From: Lachnospiraceae bacterium
GTDB taxonomy: Bacteria > Bacillota > Clostridia > Lachnospirales > Lachnospiraceae
Direction of reading: 5' to 3'
Length of the DNA stretch: 64,000 nt
Assembly (NCBI GenBank): GCA_017399445.1
Contig: JAFQCM010000056.1
Span: 1 to 64,000 of the forward strand
Shown in pieces: positions 50,510 to 60,800 of the stretch. The notes beneath the pieces are model-generated. The model searched no databases and was not told the origin of the DNA. It saw only the letters and a program-made list of their open reading frames with translations. A program made the translations under genes and the position numbers. Numbering within the stretch: position 1 is the stretch's first letter; each line of letters starts with the position of its first letter.

Positions 50510-50554
50510 ATTTATTATATAGTCTTTAAGAATATTTTATTATAAGTAAAAACC

Positions 50555-52240
50555 TTAGATAGCTAATTCAAATTGTTCGATAAGAGCCTTTAAGTTTTGT
50601 GACTGAGCTGAAAGTTCTTCACTTGTAGCAGAAGTTTCTTCAGCAGAAGCAGAGTTGCTCTGAACAACATCAGCAATCTGTTCAATTCCAAGTTTTACCT
50701 GTGACATAGTTTCTGCCTGGTCTGCAGAAAGACTACTGGTTTCTTTGGAAGCAGCAGCTAATTGTTTGATTCCTTCCATTACTTCTTCTAATGCAGAAGC
50801 AGTTTTCATAGTAATTTCATTACCAGAACCAATTTCAGTTAAAGATTTTGCAATTAGTTCTCTGGTGTTTACAGCAGATTTTGCACTGTCAGTTGCCAGT
50901 TTTCCAATCTGGTCAGCAACTACGGCAAAGCCTTTTCCTGCTTCTCCTGCTCTTGCAGCTTCAATGGAAGCGTTTAAGGAAAGGAGATTTGTCTGTGATG
51001 CAATATCTTCGATTTCTCCAATAATACTTTCAATTTCTTTGGAAGTTTCTGTAATTCGTTCCATGGCTTCTGTAAGTAACTGCATTTCTTGGCTACTCTG
51101 CATAGCAACTTTTGCAAATTCTTCTGCACTCTTGAAAGCTTCATCTGCTTTCTGGGCACTATCTACTGCAGCATTAGCTACACCTTCAATAGTAGCAGTT
51201 AATTCTTGTACGGCTCCTGCTTGACTTGTTGCACCTTCAGCCAATGTTTGAGCATTTTCAGCCAGCTGAGTTGCACCTAAAGCAACCTGGTCAGCCCCTT
51301 CATTCACCTGCTTCATGGTGAAGCTGAGAGACTGGATAATATTTTGAATGGCTTCCTTTAAAGCGATGAAATCACCATGAAATTCCACATTAGGCTGAAC
51401 ATTGAAGTTTCCTTTGGCAATTTCTGAAAGTCCATAATTAATACAGTCAATGTAAGAACGAAGGTTTTCAACTGCCTGATTAAAGTGCTGTGCCATTTCA
51501 CCGATTTCATTTTTATCAGTAATTTCAACTTTTATACTGAGATCTCCATTTGCCAGTTTCTGAGCTGCGTCCTGTACTTTTGATATTGGTTCAGAAAAGT
51601 CTTTTGCAGTATAACGTGCAAATGTTAAAGAAACGAAAACAGCTGCCACAATAATTGCTACTATAATAATCATCATTATGATACTAAGTGCAGAAAGAGC
51701 ATCGGATTTAGCATCTCCAAGTTCCTTATTATATGCTAATAAATCATCCGCAGCTGCCATTACTTCCATCAGGTATGGAACAGCATCCTTACGGAATAAT
51801 TCTAAAGCTTCTTCATTCTTATTTGCCAATCCCAGTTCGATTGCCTGATCCCTGATTTCAATGTATTTAGGATACTGAGTATCTATGATGTCTATTAATG
51901 CCCGTTCTTCATCATTCTCTAATTTGCTTACACATTGTTCGTAATAGTAGGCTACCATTTTATCAGACTCTGCTAAAGATTCTTTTGCACTGGCAATTTC
52001 AGCTTCATCTGTCAGCATAATAATATCTCTGGTAAATGCTCCGCCCTTATTCAAATAGGCATTATATTCCCCAATATCGCCTTGAATAAATCCGTTATCT
52101 ACAAGTGCAGTACCATACTGATTGTCCATTATCAAAAGTAAAAATACACTTAGTATACCGGAAAGACTTGCTACAGCAACAGCTATAATAAAGCTGTTCA
52201 TTAGACGTTGCTTTACATTCATATTTCTTAGTTTTTTCAT
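50555..52240 (-). CDS. membrane methyl-accepting chemotaxis protein
   Basis: 561 residues. An N-terminal membrane segment, a four-helix-bundle ligand domain of about 150 residues, a second membrane segment ([20 protein letters not shown]), HAMP, and a C-terminal signalling domain with the conserved tip ([16 protein letters not shown]). Alanine- and Glu-rich stretches on both arms are the usual methylation region. The start ATG has GGAGG upstream. A strong promoter lies about 135 bases before it, and the leader holds a GGGCA/TGCCC hairpin of unknown meaning. It is a single-gene unit. The ligand is unknown. Confidence 0.95.
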   Translation of the reverse strand: MKKLRNMNVKQRLMNSFIIAVAVASLSGILSVFLLLIMDNQYGTALVDNGFIQGDIGEYNAYLNKGGAFTRDIIMLTDEAEIASAKESLAESDKMVAYYYEQCVSKLENDEERALIDIIDTQYPKYIEIRDQAIELGLANKNEEALELFRKDAVPYLMEVMAAADDLLAYNKELGDAKSDALSALSIIMMIIIVAIIVAAVFVSLTFARYTAKDFSEPISKVQDAAQKLANGDLSIKVEITDKNEIGEMAQHFNQAVENLRSYIDCINYGLSEIAKGNFNVQPNVEFHGDFIALKEAIQNIIQSLSFTMKQVNEGADQVALGATQLAENAQTLAEGATSQAGAVQELTATIEGVANAAVDSAQKADEAFKSAEEFAKVAMQSSQEMQLLTEAMERITETSKEIESIIGEIEDIASQTNLLSLNASIEAARAGEAGKGFAVVADQIGKLATDSAKSAVNTRELIAKSLTEIGSGNEITMKTASALEEVMEGIKQLAAASKETSSLSADQAETMSQVKLGIEQIADVVQSNSASAEETSATSEELSAQSQNLKALIEQFELAI

Positions 52241-52373
52241 ACCTCATACCTCCATATACCTCTGGGCAATGTGATATTTCTGCCCGTTTTTTAAAACTTT
52301 GTCTTTTGGACCCCTCTAATAGTTACCAATAAAATGAATTCCCCCTCTGTTTTAAAATGTAACTGCTGTTGCT

Positions 52374-52403
52374 ATTATAACATTTTTTGTGCAGTATTGT
52401 CAA
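52374..52403 (-). promoter_or_regulatory. sigma-A promoter for the chemoreceptor
   Basis: On the minus strand: TTGACA, an 18-base spacer, TATAAT; both boxes are perfect consensus. The rest of the 357-base gap holds this leader and the hprK promoter. Confidence 0.75.
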
Positions 52404-52534
52404 TTTGCAGACGGAAAATAAAGATAATTTGTGTAAAATATACTATATAATTGGGGAAAGTCGGGTGTTTTGCATAAATATACATTTCTTTATGCATTTT
52501 AAAGTTTATTTTAAAATTGCTTTTAGAATTCTAA

Positions 52535-52563
52535 TTTACAGTCTGACTTACTTGTGTTAAAAT
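52535..52563 (+). promoter_or_regulatory. sigma-A promoter for hprK-glcK
   Basis: TTTACA, a 17-base spacer, TAAAAT, about 35 bases before the hprK start. Confidence 0.6.
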
Positions 52564-52597
52564 GAACTCATATTGTGCAGTGAAAGGGGAAGAACAC

Positions 52598-53530
52598 ATG
52601 CAGAGCGTTAAGTTAAAAACAGTAATTGAAACTTTGAAGCTGAAAAATCTGACACCTGATGTTAATATAGATGATTGTCAGGTTACCATACCGGATATTA
52701 ACAGACCAGCGTTACAGTTAACCGGATATTTTGAGCATTTTGAAAATGAACGTGTACAGATCATTGGATATGTAGAATATACATATCTTTTAGGATTATC
52801 CAGAGAAAGAAAATTAGAAATTTATGAGCAGTTTTTGGGGTATAAAATGCCTTGTGTTATCTACTGCAGTAAATCAGAACCGGATGAAGATATGTTAAGA
52901 CTTGCTACAGAGCATGGAGTACCAATCTTAGCAACAAAGCAGACCACTTCTTCTTTTATGGCAGAAATTATCCGCTGGCTAAAAGTCGAGTTGGCACCAT
53001 GTATTAGTATTCATGGAGTTCTGGTAGATGTTTATGGCGAAGGTGTACTGATTATGGGGGAAAGCGGAATTGGAAAAAGCGAAGCTGCCCTGGAATTAAT
53101 TAAGAGAGGACATCGTCTTGTTTCTGATGACGTGGTAGAAATCAGAAAAGTCAGTGATGTAACCTTAATTGGACGAGCACCGGATATTACAAGACACTTT
53201 ATTGAATTAAGAGGTATTGGTATTGTAGACGTGAAGACTTTGTTTGGTGTAGAAGGGGTAAAAGAAACTCAGTCTATTGACCTGGTAATTAAGTTGGAAG
53301 ACTGGAATAAGGATAAGGAATATGATAGACTTGGTCTGGAAGAAGAATATACAGAGTTCCTTGGAAATAAAGTAGTATGCCATTCCATCCCAATTCGTCC
53401 GGGACGTAATCTGGCAATTATTTGTGAAACTGCTGCGGTTAACTATCGTCAGAAGAAGATGGGATATAATGCAGCAAAAGAATTATATAACAGAGTGCAA
53501 AACAGTCTGACACAAAAATCAGACGAATAA
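52598..53530 (+). CDS. hprK: HPr kinase/phosphorylase
   Basis: 310 residues. Phosphorylates and dephosphorylates Ser46 of HPr, setting carbon catabolite repression in Firmicutes. The conserved histidine in SIHGVLVDVYG, the P-loop GESGIGKSE and the family signature IELRGIGIVDV are all present. The ATG at 52598 is preceded by AAAGGGGAAG and gives the usual length; the frame can be read from 52562 but that lies on the -10 region of the promoter. The glucokinase gene follows after 22 bases, linking the two in function and probably in transcription. Confidence 0.95.
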   Translation: MQSVKLKTVIETLKLKNLTPDVNIDDCQVTIPDINRPALQLTGYFEHFENERVQIIGYVEYTYLLGLSRERKLEIYEQFLGYKMPCVIYCSKSEPDEDMLRLATEHGVPILATKQTTSSFMAEIIRWLKVELAPCISIHGVLVDVYGEGVLIMGESGIGKSEAALELIKRGHRLVSDDVVEIRKVSDVTLIGRAPDITRHFIELRGIGIVDVKTLFGVEGVKETQSIDLVIKLEDWNKDKEYDRLGLEEEYTEFLGNKVVCHSIPIRPGRNLAIICETAAVNYRQKKMGYNAAKELYNRVQNSLTQKSDE

Positions 53531-53552
53531 TAAATAAATGCAGGAGGAAAAA

Positions 53553-54491
53553 ATGAAATATTGTTTTGGTATTGATGTTGGTGGAACAACAGTAAAATTA
53601 GGATTATTTGACACAGAAGGAAATGTAATTGATAAATGGGAGATTAAAACACGTTCTGAAAACGGCGGTGTAAACGTGCTTCCAGATATTGCAGAAGCAG
53701 TAAATAATAAAATTGCAGAAAAAGGAATTGAAAAATCAGATGTAGTAGGAGCAGGAATTGGTGTTCCGGGACCTGTAACAGATGATGGTTTTATCAATAA
53801 AGCAGTAAATCTTGGATGGAATGAAAGATTTAATGTAGAAGAAAAACTTTCCGGATTACTGGGACTGCCTGTAAAAGCAGGAAATGATGCCAATGTGGCA
53901 GCATTAGGAGAAATGTGGAAAGGCGGCGGAGCCGGAGCAGCCAATGTAGTATTTGTTACATTAGGAACCGGTGTTGGTGGTGGTATCATCATTGGTGGTA
54001 AGATTGTAACAGGTTCCCATGGTGCCGGTGGAGAAATCGGACATATTCATGTGGAAGATAATGAAAATGATTGTTGTGGATGTGGAAATCAGGGATGTTT
54101 AGAACAGTATGCATCTGCTACCGGTGTTGTTAGAATTGCCAATAAATTATTAAAGGAAACAGAGGAAGATACTGTACTTCGCAATGGTGAAGTATCTGCA
54201 AAAACTGTATTTGATGCAGTAAAAGCAGGAGATGCTTTTGCCATTAAGGTTGCGGAACAGTTTGGAAAATATTTAGGAACTGCCCTTGCAAATATTTCTG
54301 CAGTAACTGACCCAGAAGTTTTTGTTATCGGTGGTGGAGTTTCTAAAGCAGGTGACGTATTACTTGATTATATTAAGAAATATTATCTTCAGATTGCATT
54401 TCATGGATGTCGTGAAACACGTTTTGAATTAGCAAAACTTGGAAATGACGCAGGAATCTATGGAACAGCAAGACTTATTTTAGATAAATAA
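53553..54491 (+). CDS. glcK: ROK-family glucokinase
   Basis: 312 residues. Phosphorylates free glucose with ATP in the cytoplasm. N-terminal phosphate loop DVGGTTVKLG, GIGVPGPV, the sugar-binding GAGGEIGH region and the ROK zinc motif CGCGNQGCLE are intact. The ATG at 53553 has AGGAGG at the right distance; the ATG at 53538 overlaps that site. It forms an operon with hprK. Specificity for glucose is inferred from the family type and from pgi and hprK in the same region. Confidence 0.92.
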   Translation: MKYCFGIDVGGTTVKLGLFDTEGNVIDKWEIKTRSENGGVNVLPDIAEAVNNKIAEKGIEKSDVVGAGIGVPGPVTDDGFINKAVNLGWNERFNVEEKLSGLLGLPVKAGNDANVAALGEMWKGGGAGAANVVFVTLGTGVGGGIIIGGKIVTGSHGAGGEIGHIHVEDNENDCCGCGNQGCLEQYASATGVVRIANKLLKETEEDTVLRNGEVSAKTVFDAVKAGDAFAIKVAEQFGKYLGTALANISAVTDPEVFVIGGGVSKAGDVLLDYIKKYYLQIAFHGCRETRFELAKLGNDAGIYGTARLILDK

Positions 54492-54496
54492 AGCTT

Positions 54497-54520
54497 AGGC
54501 ACAGGAAATCCTGTGCCTTT
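54497..54520 (+). terminator. terminator of hprK-glcK
   Basis: AGGCACAGG pairs with CCTGTGCCT around AAAT; the T tract is short (TTTCT). Confidence 0.7.
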
Positions 54521-54529
54521 CTGTATGGA

Positions 54530-54608
54530 AGCATGTATATTATATATGTATATATTCTCGTTGCGTTTTGTCTGTTTTCGAAAAGTATGCAGCATGTATA
54601 TTATATAT
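54530..54608 (+). repeat. pair of 18-bp direct repeats
   Basis: AGCATGTATATTATATAT occurs at 54530-54547 and again at 54591-54608, 61 bases apart. The AT-rich surroundings upstream of proC show no clear promoter. Confidence 0.6.
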
Positions 54609-54716
54609 AATATGTACGGAAGTTTCAGAACTTATGTATTTAGATACTTGGGAAAGTATACTACATATAAATAGAAGAAAAAATTCATATTTTAGACAAG
54701 AAGAGAGGAAAAAAGC

Positions 54717-55511
54717 ATGAAAATAGGGTTTATTGGATGTGGAAATATGGCAAGTGCCATGATTGGAGGAATTATTGCAAAAGGATTATATAAGGCAGAA
54801 GAAATTATTGTATCTGATGCAATGGATGAAAGCTTAGCAAAAGCAAAAGCAAATTTAAAGGTAAATACAGTAAAGGATAATAAAGAAGTGGTAAAGCAGG
54901 CAGAAATCATTGTGTTATCTGTTAAGCCACAGTTTTATGAAGAAGTAATTGAAGCAATTTGTAAAGAAGTAAGAGATGAACAGCTGGTAATTACCATTGC
55001 TCCAGGAAAAACTTTAAAATGGCTGGATGAAAACTTTGGAAAACCGGTAAAATTAATTCGTTGTATGCCAAACACTCCAGCATTAGTAGGAGAAGGAATT
55101 ACAGGTGTGTGTCCAAATGAAAATGTAACAGAAGAAGAATTAAAGAAAGCTGGAGAAATCTTAAATTGTTTTGGAAGTTATGAAGTAGTACCGGAACATT
55201 TAATGGATGTGGTAGTATCTGTCAGTGGAAGTTCACCAGCCTATGTATTTATGTTTATTGAGGCTATGGCAGATGCAGCAGTGGCAGATGGAATGCCAAG
55301 AGCTCAGGCATATAAATTTGCAGCCCAGTCAGTATTAGGAAGTGCAAGAATGGTATTGGAAACAGGAAAACATCCTGGTGAATTAAAAGATATGGTATGT
55401 TCACCGGCAGGAACTACTATTGAGGCAGTAAGAGTATTGGAAGAAAAAGGATTCCGTAGCAGTGTAATTGAAGCTATGAAAGCCTGTGCAGAGAAGTCCA
55501 GAAGTTTATAG
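54717..55511 (+). CDS. proC: pyrroline-5-carboxylate reductase
   Basis: 264 residues. Last step of proline synthesis, NAD(P)H-dependent. Nucleotide motif GFIGCGNMASAM at the start, the mid-protein strand IRCMPNTPALVGEG, and the C-terminal proline-binding helix with SPAGTTIEAVRVLEEKGF are intact. AGAGAGG precedes the ATG. No neighbouring proA or proB is present here. Confidence 0.96.
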   Translation: MKIGFIGCGNMASAMIGGIIAKGLYKAEEIIVSDAMDESLAKAKANLKVNTVKDNKEVVKQAEIIVLSVKPQFYEEVIEAICKEVRDEQLVITIAPGKTLKWLDENFGKPVKLIRCMPNTPALVGEGITGVCPNENVTEEELKKAGEILNCFGSYEVVPEHLMDVVVSVSGSSPAYVFMFIEAMADAAVADGMPRAQAYKFAAQSVLGSARMVLETGKHPGELKDMVCSPAGTTIEAVRVLEEKGFRSSVIEAMKACAEKSRSL

Positions 55512-55635
55512 TCAGGGATTAAAAGGGGAGTAGGAAACATCAAGAATAGCAGAATAGAGAATGGAGGAATAGGGGATAGAATAGTCATAAAGTACCGGTT
55601 ATTAAAATAATATTACAAAAATTTTAAAAAAGTAC

Positions 55636-55664
55636 TAGACAAATGAGAAAAGGTATGTTATAGT
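55636..55664 (+). promoter_or_regulatory. promoter of a candidate small RNA
   Basis: TAGACA, a 17-base spacer, TATAGT. The expected transcript start is near 55671; no reading frame with a ribosome binding site follows before the terminator. Confidence 0.5.
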
Positions 55665-55670
55665 ATAACT

Positions 55671-55842
55671 ACAGTAAGGGAACGAACTTAAGGACGCAAA
55701 AGAAGTTCTGAACCTTATGCACATTATACCTTTTTTAGTAAATTTATAACCTCCCCAAATTATAAATTTACTTACTCCCCCTCATTATTATTATATAGTT
55801 TTTTTGAAAAGAGCGTAGTCGCAAAGCGACTCCGCTCTTTTC
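55671..55842 (+). ncRNA. candidate small RNA with two hairpins and a terminator
   Basis: From the predicted start, TAAGG/CCTTA and GAACTT/AAGTTC (55675-55717) enclose a symmetric internal loop and the apical loop AAGGACGCAAAAG. A perfect 13-bp hairpin AGTAAATTTATAA/TTATAAATTTACT follows (55737-55772), and the terminator at 55806. A promoter stands in front. It does not match an RNA family I know. It could also be a stable leader, but the terminator lies well before the next gene. Confidence 0.45.
55806..55842. terminator. strong hairpin terminator in the proC / surface-protein gap
   Basis: AAAAGAGCG and AGTCGC pair with GCGACT and CGCTCTTTT across a single T/C mismatch; A and T tracts on both sides. 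Confidence 0.85.
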
Positions 55843-56150
55843 ATATTTAAGTTTAAACTTTAATTTTAGGGATAATACTAATATGAACTATAGATGAGAG
55901 AATGTATCCCGTGAATACAACGATTTGAAAATGGAAATAACTGAAAACAACTGTAATTAATAAAGAAATAGAAAAATTTCACACATATTTTATGGAAAAT
56001 TAACAAAGACATTAAATTTCAAAAGAAAAATTGCATTGGAAAGTAAATGAAAATCGCACAAAAAATGGAAATAGAATCAAAGGAATTATTATAAAAGTAA
56101 CAAAATTTCAATGAATATGAAGAAAATGTTGCAAATTCATCACAAGCCTA

Positions 56151-56180
56151 TTGAAATTTAAGTTGAAGTTGTGGTATATT
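56151..56180 (+). promoter_or_regulatory. promoter for the large surface-protein gene
   Basis: TTGAAA, an 18-base spacer, TATATT(AT), about 55 bases before the ribosome binding site. The AT-rich stretch from 55845 to 56150 shows nothing else. Confidence 0.5.
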
Positions 56181-56241
56181 ATAAAAGCTTTTAGTAAATT
56201 AGTAACATTAACATCCAAATTTGATGAGGAGGAAAGAAAAA

Positions 56242-59200
56242 ATGAAATCCATCAAAAACAGAGTTTTAGTTTCATTTTTAGCTTTAGCTTTAGTGATGAC
56301 TTCTGTATTTACTCCATCTGTTTCAGCAGAAGCAGCAAGTAAAAAAGCAGTTAAGTCAGTTACTTTAAAAGTTGGAAGCAAAAAAGTAAACAAGAAGACT
56401 CAGAAATTAACAGTTGGAAAAAGTTTAACTGTAAAGACAACAGTTTCACCAAGTTCCGCTAAGAAAAAAGTAACATACAAATCAAGTAACAAAAAAGTTG
56501 CTACAGTATCTAGTAAAGGTAAGGTAAAAGCTAAAAAAGCTGGTACTGCAAAGATTACTGTAACAGTTAAAGGAAAAAATAACAAAACAAAGAGCGCTTG
56601 GTTCAAGGTTAAAGTAGTAAAGAAAGCTACACCAACAAAGAAACCAACAGCAACTCCAAAACCAACAAAGAAACCAACAGCAACTCCAACAGCTACACCG
56701 GCTCCACAGGAAGTTGAAGTAACAAAGGTTTCATTAACAGCATTTGCTACAACAATTTCTGCAGGACAGACTACACAGGTTTATGCAGAAGTTCAGCCAA
56801 CAAATGCAACAAATAAATCAGTTACTTTCAAATCAAGTGATGAAACAGTTGCTACTGTTACAAATACAGGTCTTGTAACTGCATTAAAAGACGGACAAAC
56901 AACAATTACTGCAACAGCAGCAAATGGTATTGCAGGAACAATTGTAATCAGCGTAAAAACTGTTGATCCTGTAAGCATGAGCTTAAACGTAAGTACTCTT
57001 GACTTAACAGTTGGAGATACTAGCGTACTTGGTACAGTATTCGTACCAGAAAACACTACAGAAAGAAAAGTAACATGGAGTTCTGATAAAGAAAGTGTTG
57101 CAAAAGTAGATGCTAATAATGGTACTGTTACAGCAATTGGTGCTGGTACAGCTACAATTACAGCTACTTCTGAAAACGGTTTAACAGCTACATGTACTGT
57201 AACTGTAAAGGAAAAAACAAACGATAAAACAAACGGTGTTACAATCGATGTTGCTAATAGTTTAGCAGATTATGAAAACACTGTATTTACAGGAAATAAT
57301 GCGGACATTAAAGTTCGTGTATATAAAGATGGTAAACCAGTTGGTAATACAGATGTTACCTTAAAAATGGAACATAAGTCAGCAAATGATTACTGGTATA
57401 TCAGCAATAACCAGAGTTCTACATCAACTGTAAAGACAGACTCTCAGGGTATTGCAAGCTTTACTATTTCTTTAATACCAGGATATGATTATGATGCAAC
57501 TGATGGTGTTATGGGTGGATACCTTTTAACAGCAACAGCAACAGGTGCAAGTACAACAGCACAGGAACCATTAACATTCGCAAGATTTACAGTAGGTAGT
57601 GCAAAGGGAAGAGTAGCAACTACAAATTATTCTTTCTCTAATATTACTGTAAATGGTCTTACAGATTTAGTTCAGGGTAAGAATGCTAACGAAAAAGGTA
57701 TTTCTGACACAAAAACTATTGAACGTAAGATGATCAATGTAAAAGAAGATGAAAATGAATTAATTGGTACTTCTGAATATGTAGTCAGCCAGCAGGTAAG
57801 TACAGTAGGAACTCAGAATCACGCAGTTACTTTTGATGCTGCTCCATTAATTCAGTATCCAGAAGTTATCACAGGAACAGATGATAATGACTATAAAAAA
57901 GATGTAAATTTTGCATGTGAAGGATATACTGTATACGATACATCTAAGTTTACATATATTGCAGAAGTTCCAACAAACTTGAACTATGCAACATTAAACT
58001 TTAAGAGTGCAATTATTTCTAAAAATACTGCATTAAAGATCGAAGTTTACAAAGATTATGATGCAGATACAAATGAACCAATTGGTTCTGCAATTAAGAC
58101 ATATGCTATTAAGGGTGAACATGTAGAAAAAAACTTTGGTTTCCAGATTCCAATTCAGGAATTAGCAAGAATCGATGGTGTAGAAGATTACATCTGCATC
58201 AAAGTATATGTTCAGTCTCAAGGACAGGTAGATGTTGACAAAGCAATTGGATTTAACTTAGTAAATATTACAGGTAACTATGTTGGTACATCTAAGTACA
58301 AGAATGTATCTGAAATTTATGCAGATGCAAGCATTGACTGGAAACAGGTTCAAGTAGGAGAAGTTGGTTCTGATGCATATCTTTATGCAAACTACCAGAG
58401 CAAGGTTACTATGACTGATGCTGAAGCACAGGCTTATGGTATTCCAGTACAGAATCCTGGTGATACTTATTACAATGCAACTGTAGAATATAAGATTCCT
58501 ACATATCCACATATTGGTAATGCTTATGTAACAGTTACAAAACCAAACTCAAAAGAAGACACAACTTATTTTATGATTCCTACAGAAACTGTAAATAATG
58601 AAAATAAGTTAATCTCTTCTGATAGAGTTCAGGCATTCCGTGTAACTGAAGAAGAAGCTATGGATTATGTTGGTACTGTAACAACTACAGATAGTACAAT
58701 TACTGTAAACTCTGAAAAATCTGGTATCACAGAAGTATATGGTTTCTTAACAGTACCAGAATTAGATTACTTAACATTAGAAGAAAGAAGATTATTTGCT
58801 TATGTTGACTGGGCACCAATCCCAGAAGAAGAAGTAAGAGAAATTACTGATTTCTATGCATTAGTTGGTCAGACAATTACTGTTGACGTTTTAGTAACAG
58901 ATAATAATGGTAACCCACAGTCTGATAAAGAAGTTGAATTCTATCTTGCAAAAGAAAAAGATAATGAAGTAAAACTTACAAGAGAAAACCTTACAGCTGA
59001 TGAAGGTGTTACAATTACAAATGATTCTTCTAAGTTTGATGAAACAAAATCTACTGTAAAAACAGATAAAGATGGTATTGCACATATTACATTTAGAAGT
59101 GATTCTTATAAGAATGGTATCATTGCAAGAGAATTATCAGCAAATTGTACAGGATTTAATGTAAAAATGTCTGTAGATGGAACAGTTGCTGAATATGCAA

Positions 59201-60762
59201 GATTATACTGGGTTGCACCAGGACTTTCATTCACAGATCAGACACAGGTAAATGCTGATGAAACTAAGGATGAAATTGCTCAGAATGAAACAACAAAACT
59301 TTCATATGAATTAGCAAGCAAAGATGCAGGACAGACTGCAACACAGGAAAAGAAGATTGATTCTACATGGTTAATCGGATATCAGGTAGTTGGTCTTGTA
59401 GAAGGATCTGATTATGAAACAGCACAGGCAGCAGCAGCAGCAGGATTCTCTAATGTAATCATTAAAGGTGTTGGAGCAGATATAACATTAAATGGCTCTG
59501 GTTCTAATGAAGCATTAGGAAAATCATTAGCAACAGATAAAGAAAATGCAACAATTAAGATTACATCTGAAAAAACAGGTCTTGATTTAATTAAAGGTTC
59601 TGTTTCTAAGGAAAGCATTGATGAAGAAGCAATTGTGTACTTTACAATTTTAGATGAATTTGGTGTTGAAAAGTATACAGTTAAGAATGTAGGTAAGGGT
59701 GAAACAAGTGCACAGGTTGGATTAAATATTCCAATTAAGTGGGTACCAGTTGATATGGATTACGAAATCCTTACACCATCAGGAGATACTTTTGCAATTG
59801 ATGAAAAACTTATCAGCAAGAAACTTAAAGAAACAGTTTATGTTAAGGTTAGCGACAGCAAGGGTAACTTATTAGATGATTACGAAGTAACATACTCTGT
59901 AAAGAAAACAGCTAAGGGTGTTACAAGTGATGTGATTGCAGAAGCAAAAGCAACATCTAAGAACGGTTTAGTACCTGTTACATTCGATATTCCAACAGAA
60001 GAATGTACATACGAAATTACAGCAACTATCGAAGGTAACGAAACAAAGACAAAATCTATCACATATGTTGAAAGAGCTGAATCTACAGTAGACTTTGGTA
60101 TGAAGACAGCTGCAATCGATGAAACAGCAAATACAATTACAGTTACATTATCTGATAAGGTAAATGCATCAACTGTAGATAAAGAAATGTTTACAATTGT
60201 AGATAACACAAATAAATCATACACAGTAAGCAGTGTAGTTGCAGATGGTCAGAAGTTAGTATTTACTTTAGGTAATAACATTAACAGCAGTTCTACATTC
60301 ATTAACATTACATACAATGAAGTAGCACAGAATATCGAAAAGAAGAGATTAGCTCGCCGTATGGTATCTAATACTCAGTCTGGTATTATGATGGAAGATG
60401 GATTTACTGTTACAGCATACACTAGTGCAATTCCTGAAATTGAATATGCAGGTGGAGTTGTATCAGCTACAAAAGGATCACTTCCAGCAAATGCTTATGT
60501 AATCTTTACATATAACACAACTGTAGTTAAATGTGTTCAGGTAGGTGCTGATGGTACTGCAATAGATACTGCAGCAGCAACAGCAGAAGATGTAGTAGCA
60601 TTTACAGGTACAGCAGCAAGTAATGAAACTAGCAATGCAGCTGTTAATGCACCAGCAGCAACAGAAGAAGTTGTTGAAACAGTAGTAGCAACAGAAGCAA
60701 CTGCTGAAGAAACAACAACAGAAGTAGTAGAAGAAGCAGTAGCTGAAGTAGTTGCAGAGTAA
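56242..60762 (+). CDS. very large secreted Ig-like (Big_2) surface protein
   Basis: 1506 residues. Signal peptide (about 1-32, ending VSAEA), then a lysine-rich Big_2 domain, a Thr/Pro/Lys linker with KPTATPKPT units, two more Big_2 domains (about 165-340), a long region of beta-rich domains, and a tail of about 60 residues dominated by Ala, Glu, Thr and Val. There is no LPXTG motif, SLH domain or C-terminal membrane segment, so attachment may be through the lysine-rich N-terminal domain. Codon choice is strongly biased (ACA, GCA, GTT, AAA), typical of very abundant proteins. A surface-layer or major cell-wall role is a reasonable inference. The ATG at 56242 has GAGGAGG nine bases upstream; a TTG at 56221 precedes that site. 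Confidence 0.85.
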   Translation: MKSIKNRVLVSFLALALVMTSVFTPSVSAEAASKKAVKSVTLKVGSKKVNKKTQKLTVGKSLTVKTTVSPSSAKKKVTYKSSNKKVATVSSKGKVKAKKAGTAKITVTVKGKNNKTKSAWFKVKVVKKATPTKKPTATPKPTKKPTATPTATPAPQEVEVTKVSLTAFATTISAGQTTQVYAEVQPTNATNKSVTFKSSDETVATVTNTGLVTALKDGQTTITATAANGIAGTIVISVKTVDPVSMSLNVSTLDLTVGDTSVLGTVFVPENTTERKVTWSSDKESVAKVDANNGTVTAIGAGTATITATSENGLTATCTVTVKEKTNDKTNGVTIDVANSLADYENTVFTGNNADIKVRVYKDGKPVGNTDVTLKMEHKSANDYWYISNNQSSTSTVKTDSQGIASFTISLIPGYDYDATDGVMGGYLLTATATGASTTAQEPLTFARFTVGSAKGRVATTNYSFSNITVNGLTDLVQGKNANEKGISDTKTIERKMINVKEDENELIGTSEYVVSQQVSTVGTQNHAVTFDAAPLIQYPEVITGTDDNDYKKDVNFACEGYTVYDTSKFTYIAEVPTNLNYATLNFKSAIISKNTALKIEVYKDYDADTNEPIGSAIKTYAIKGEHVEKNFGFQIPIQELARIDGVEDYICIKVYVQSQGQVDVDKAIGFNLVNITGNYVGTSKYKNVSEIYADASIDWKQVQVGEVGSDAYLYANYQSKVTMTDAEAQAYGIPVQNPGDTYYNATVEYKIPTYPHIGNAYVTVTKPNSKEDTTYFMIPTETVNNENKLISSDRVQAFRVTEEEAMDYVGTVTTTDSTITVNSEKSGITEVYGFLTVPELDYLTLEERRLFAYVDWAPIPEEEVREITDFYALVGQTITVDVLVTDNNGNPQSDKEVEFYLAKEKDNEVKLTRENLTADEGVTITNDSSKFDETKSTVKTDKDGIAHITFRSDSYKNGIIARELSANCTGFNVKMSVDGTVAEYARLYWVAPGLSFTDQTQVNADETKDEIAQNETTKLSYELASKDAGQTATQEKKIDSTWLIGYQVVGLVEGSDYETAQAAAAAGFSNVIIKGVGADITLNGSGSNEALGKSLATDKENATIKITSEKTGLDLIKGSVSKESIDEEAIVYFTILDEFGVEKYTVKNVGKGETSAQVGLNIPIKWVPVDMDYEILTPSGDTFAIDEKLISKKLKETVYVKVSDSKGNLLDDYEVTYSVKKTAKGVTSDVIAEAKATSKNGLVPVTFDIPTEECTYEITATIEGNETKTKSITYVERAESTVDFGMKTAAIDETANTITVTLSDKVNASTVDKEMFTIVDNTNKSYTVSSVVADGQKLVFTLGNNINSSSTFINITYNEVAQNIEKKRLARRMVSNTQSGIMMEDGFTVTAYTSAIPEIEYAGGVVSATKGSLPANAYVIFTYNTTVVKCVQVGADGTAIDTAAATAEDVVAFTGTAASNETSNAAVNAPAATEEVVETVVATEATAEETTTEVVEEAVAEVVAE

Positions 60763-60800
60763 TCTGAAACGAAAATAGTTAGTGTGAAATAGAAAGAGCG

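Noticed and set aside
50745..51224. 159-codon open frame opposite the chemoreceptor
   Set aside because: Reverse-frame shadow of the repetitive Ala/Glu-rich signalling domain.
55681..55710. cyclic-di-GMP-I riboswitch (GEMM) because of GGACGCAAAA
   Set aside because: Only this short word matches; the second helix and tetraloop receptor expected in GEMM are absent, and no gene follows before a terminator.
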